A stretch of DNA of 64,000 nt from Massariosphaeria phaeospora (Eukaryota; Ascomycota; Dothideomycetes; Pleosporales). The DNA is taken from the NCBI GenBank assembly GCA_011032825.1, contig JAADJZ010000010.1, forward strand, positions 1,054,001 through 1,118,000, in the 5' to 3' direction. Made by a program: the position numbers and the translations under genes. The first letter of the stretch is position 1. Each line of letters starts with the position of its first letter. This document shows positions 60,866 to 64,000 of the stretch, in pieces. The notes under the pieces are model-generated. The model was not told where the DNA came from, searched no databases, and saw only the letters and a program-made list of their open reading frames with translations.

Positions 60866-63146
60866 ATGCTCACCTGCCGCGCCTGTTTCTGGCGATCTCT
60901 CCAAGCGCTCGACACGTCCACGGCCCCCAGCTCGCGTCTCCGACGCGATGCGTCCCTGTCGGTCTTTGGCCAGCAGAGGCTTTCCCTCCACACCGCGAGA
61001 CCGAACATCCGCAAGCTAGACGTCCGGCCCGCTTCCCGCAACAAAGTCGAGAAGCTATCCGGTTCCGCGGACGAGCCATGGCGCAATTCCCCGCAGGCAG
61101 TAGCGCTGAAGAAGAGCGAAAGAGGAGCGTACAAAAGAGTTGCGCCGACGGAACTGGGGAGGGACAACGGCCTCCACCGGCCGCGAAATATCGGGAATCG
61201 AGACCCGTCCATATCAGAGTCGGACTGGAACCGACGGAAGCGGGAACTGCAGCATCTGGCGGACCCGCTGGAGCTGGCCAACTTCGTCAAGAACGAGCTG
61301 AAGAAGGATAAAGCGGTCGAGATGCTGCAGTTGGTGAAGATGGCCAGCCACTCGATGCAATGCGTGGTCAGCTGGAACCATATCATCGACTATCATTTCG
61401 CCAAGGAGAGGGTGTCCGCGGCTCTCAAGATCTACAACGATGTATGCAAACCAATAGCCTGACCTGCCTGACTTGGACGGGCTCTAATACAAACCGTAGA
61501 TGAAGAAGCGCGCACAGTTCCCCGACTCGTATACATATACCATCCTACTGCGAGGGTTGTCGATCAATGCACATCACAGTGGCGTTTTGAGCCATGCGAT
61601 ATCCGTCTATCATTCCATGTCTGCGCCCAATTCTCGAGTCACGCCGTCAATAATCCATACGAACGCGGTTTTACGAGTGTGCGCTAGATGTCTTGATATG
61701 GATGCTTTGTGGGGGTTCGCGGCAAAGATACCCGCGACTGGACCATCGGCTGCCAACGCCATCACCTACATAACCATTCTGAACGCGACTAGGCAGAACC
61801 TACTGGTCAATGTTCCAAAAGGAGAAACTGAGGAAGAAGGTGCTACGCGGAGAGAACAGGGCATTGTCGAAGGAAGACGCCTCTGGGAAGAAGTAATCGG
61901 CAAGTGGAGGAATGCTGATATAATTATTGAGGAAGAGTTGGTGTGTGCTATGGGAAGACTATTGCTTGTTGGGAGTCGACCTCGAGACTGGGACGATGTA
62001 CTGTCTCTAGTTGAGCAGACGATGGACATACCTCGGCTTGTACCTCGTCTGGGCACGCCGGCTCGTCATGAAGCAGGGTACCCGCACCTCCGTGCTCCCA
62101 ACGTACTGGAGCAGTACCGATACGACGATGACCACCTAACTCCATCGGAAGGACCTGCACGTGGGGACGAGTTTCTCGCCTTGACCACAAAAGGGATGGG
62201 CGGTGCGCTGTCTAACCATCTCACGTATGCCCGCCCTTCGAACAACACTCTGTCTATGGTTCAAGAGGCTTGTCAGAAGGTTGTCGCCCTCAAAGCTGCA
62301 GACGAGTACTGGGAGGTCTTGACCGACCCTACTACCTATGGAGTCATCCCTGATGTCAACAGTATGCATATGCGGCTTCGCATATTCCGCCAGAATAGGG
62401 CATCGGCGAGCGCACTCAAGCTCCTGGAGGAAGGATTCATTGCGAACGGCATGCAAGCTCGCGCAGGAACATTTAGAATAGCGATGAGCACTTGTGTGAG
62501 AGACAAGAACAACCATAACTCGCTCAAACACGCCAGTCAAATCTTGAACATTATGACCACCACACTCGAAGACGCAAACCCGAAGGCTGTGACCATGTAC
62601 GCTGACCTAGTGACGTCGTTTCCGATAGCAAAAGGCGCAGACATAATTGACGCCCTCACACTCCTTCGTCCCATCTCCAACAACATCAGACTGCAACTCG
62701 GCGTGGGCGGGCAGAGAAAGTACGGCAATGGCGTTGGCGCGACCTATCTCACCGGAGCGGACCGAGCGGACGCGATGATGGCTCTGCGAAAGATCTACGG
62801 CGTCTACGACCGCCTCTTCCGCTTTGACGCAGTTGCTGAGGAACAGAAGGGCCCGTTCCTGGCAGAGCGGGCCAAACTGGGTTCTTTTATACAACGAATT
62901 GTCTATAAAGACACTAACAAGATCCAGTGGGAGGGCAATTGGAAAGGAGCGAAAGAGGCTCTGAGAGACGACGTTAAACCTGAGGTGGAAGTAGAAGTCG
63001 AGGGCGGTGACGGTGATGCACCCAAAGACGGTGAAAGCCAGAGTAGGCCGGAGCGAGGGCGCGGTGGCTGGCGGACGCGGAGGGCGGTGCCGGCTGAGAA
63101 GAGGAAGCCTTGGTCGTCGTCGCTGGGTGCTACCGACCCGGCTTGA
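60866..63146 (+). CDS. Mitochondrial pentatricopeptide repeat (PPR) protein
   Basis: Two exons (60866-61441, 61500-63146) encode 740 residues; the 58-nt intron (GTATGC donor, CTCTAAT branch, CGTAG acceptor) interrupts the first PPR motif. The N-terminus (MLTCRACFWRSLQALDTS and following Arg/Ser-rich residues, few acidic) looks like a mitochondrial targeting peptide. Helical repeat units with PPR character are visible: VVSWNHIIDYHFAKERVSAALKIYND, then FPDSYTYTILLRGLS, HTNAVLRVCARCLDMDALW and AITYITILNATRQ, and later MHMRLRIFRQNRASASALKLL and TFRIAMSTCVRD. The C-terminus is acidic then Arg-rich. PPR proteins bind organellar RNA for processing, stability or translation. I cannot name the target RNA or a firm yeast counterpart. 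Confidence 0.8.
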
Positions 63147-63490
63147 TACTCTTTCCGGAGCACTGTAAAATATGTATTACTGTAGATTTTAGTGATAGCG
63201 TTGGGTGGACTTTGAGAGCGTTTGGAGCGCAAGTGTTCGTGCGTCAAATGTTGTAGCTCTGTATATATATATTATTAGGACTGTCGGATTAGAGCAGCCT
63301 TATCGTTTATATATACTGCACAACGCTTTACCGCGTAATACACAATCTAGTCACTAGCGTATCTTTCTACAAGTGAAGGTGGTCTGTGCGCTGCCTATCC
63401 GTTAATTCGAAGTCGCAGTCCACATCGCCGCAACCAACCCCACCGCAACACCACACCCTCACACGCCCACTTACACCAAGCCACACGACC
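63147..63490. other. Intergenic; PPR 3' flank and RTF2 promoter
   Basis: 344 bp with a TATATATATATTATTA stretch near 63260 and a C/A-rich leader (CCACACCCTCACACGCCC) directly before the ATG at 63491. No frame of note. Confidence 0.55.
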
Positions 63491-63991
63491 ATGGGCAACG
63501 ACGGCGGCAGCATCCCGACGCGCCGCGAACTCGTCAAAGAAGCCGCCAAAGCGCTCACCACAACCCAACTCAAAGAAGTGCAAAACGAACAGCAAGAACA
63601 CGCCTGGAGCAACGACCCACTCACGCGCAAACCGCTCGCCCGCCCCGTAGTCTCCGACGCGGCCGGCATACTATACAACAAGGACTCCATCATCGAGTAC
63701 CTGCTGGCGGACGAGAGCGACGCCAAGAAGACGGAGGCGGAGAAGGTGCTGGAGGGCCGCGTCAGGAGCCTGAAGGATGTCGTCGAGGTGAAATTCGACG
63801 TCGATGCCAGCGAGGGCGCAGCGAGCAGTCTGCAGGTGTCGAACGGGTCGACGGGCAGGGCGGAGAAGTGGGTGTGTCCGATTGCGAATTGTGAGTTGGG
63901 GCCCGGTGCGAAGGCGGTGTATCTTGTGCCGTGCGGACATGCGTTTGCTGGTAATGTGGTTAAGGAGGTTTCGGACAAGACGTGCTTGCAG
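63491..63991 (+). CDS. RTF2: Replication termination factor 2 (RTF2), partial, first exon
   Basis: The first exon runs from the ATG at 63491 to a GTGAGT donor at 63992; the rest lies beyond the window. 167 residues are visible. The start MGNDGGSIPTRRELVKEA, then AWSNDPLTRKPLARPVVSDAAG and LYNKDSIIEYLL, are the hallmark of Rtf2. The RING-like part begins at WVCPIANCELG and YLVPCGHAFA, ending KTCLQ. Rtf2 stabilises replication forks paused at barriers (S. pombe) and has been linked to splicing; it is nuclear. It follows the PPR gene on the same strand with an independent promoter region. Confidence 0.88.
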
Positions 63992-64000
63992 GTGAGTTGA

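Overview
The window is nuclear DNA of a filamentous ascomycete (Pezizomycotina, most likely a Dothideomycete). This rests on many short GT-AG introns (mostly 44-70 nt) with CTAAC-type branch sites, fungus-specific families (a CON7 C2H2 regulator, a ChAPs/exomer subunit, a bifunctional THI20), and an AT-rich transposon graveyard whose C-to-T and G-to-A decay looks like repeat-induced point mutation (RIP). The class assignment is inference; no rRNA or mitochondrial marker is present.

Left part (1-10.5 kb): an accessory block. A lineage-specific acidic protein with internal tandem repeats (549-3441, minus) is followed by a nested transposon nest, 4425-9141. I read six elements in it: an outer Tc1/mariner (pogo/Fot1-type) element cut to its N-terminal half; a complete but RIP-killed second Fot1-type element inside it (4961-7495); two related MITEs with 10-bp target duplications inside that (4974-5364, 5851-6100); a long-arm inverted-repeat MITE (7573-8487); and a short MITE sharing terminal repeats with the second element (8675-9081). 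An F-box-like hypothetical gene lies directly to the right.

Middle (11.7-46.1 kb): gene-dense housekeeping DNA. In order: a BTB/POZ protein (+), a large coiled-coil protein with a C-terminal Cys/His cluster (-), a DUF676 lipase (-), two adjacent related small proteins on the minus strand of which one carries two in-frame TAG codons, HIR3 (-), a ChAPs/exomer subunit (+), ribosomal protein S16 (-), an RCC1-repeat protein (+), RAD9 (-), an F-box/leucine-rich protein (+), THI20 (+) and the DEAD-box helicase DBP2 (+). HIR3/ChAPs, RPS16/RCC1 and RAD9/F-box are divergent pairs; ChAPs/RPS16 and RCC1/RAD9 converge. As usual in fungi there are no operons and neighbours are not obviously in one pathway.

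Right part (46.1-64 kb): almost 10 kb without a recognisable gene, rich in simple repeats and then in C/T-rich GC-rich DNA, leads into the CON7 gene (56.0-57.6 kb). A further 3.3 kb gap is followed by a mitochondrial PPR protein (60.9-63.1 kb) and the first exon of RTF2, which runs off the right edge.

The most notable items are the transposon nest, the HIR3 start codon that is alone in its own coding exon, the THI20 intron whose 3' splice site reads AT instead of AG, the doubly nonsense-bearing paralogue at 22.1-22.9 kb, the 445-nt intron of DBP2, and the gene desert before CON7. I see no CRISPR, no rRNA and no convincing tRNA.
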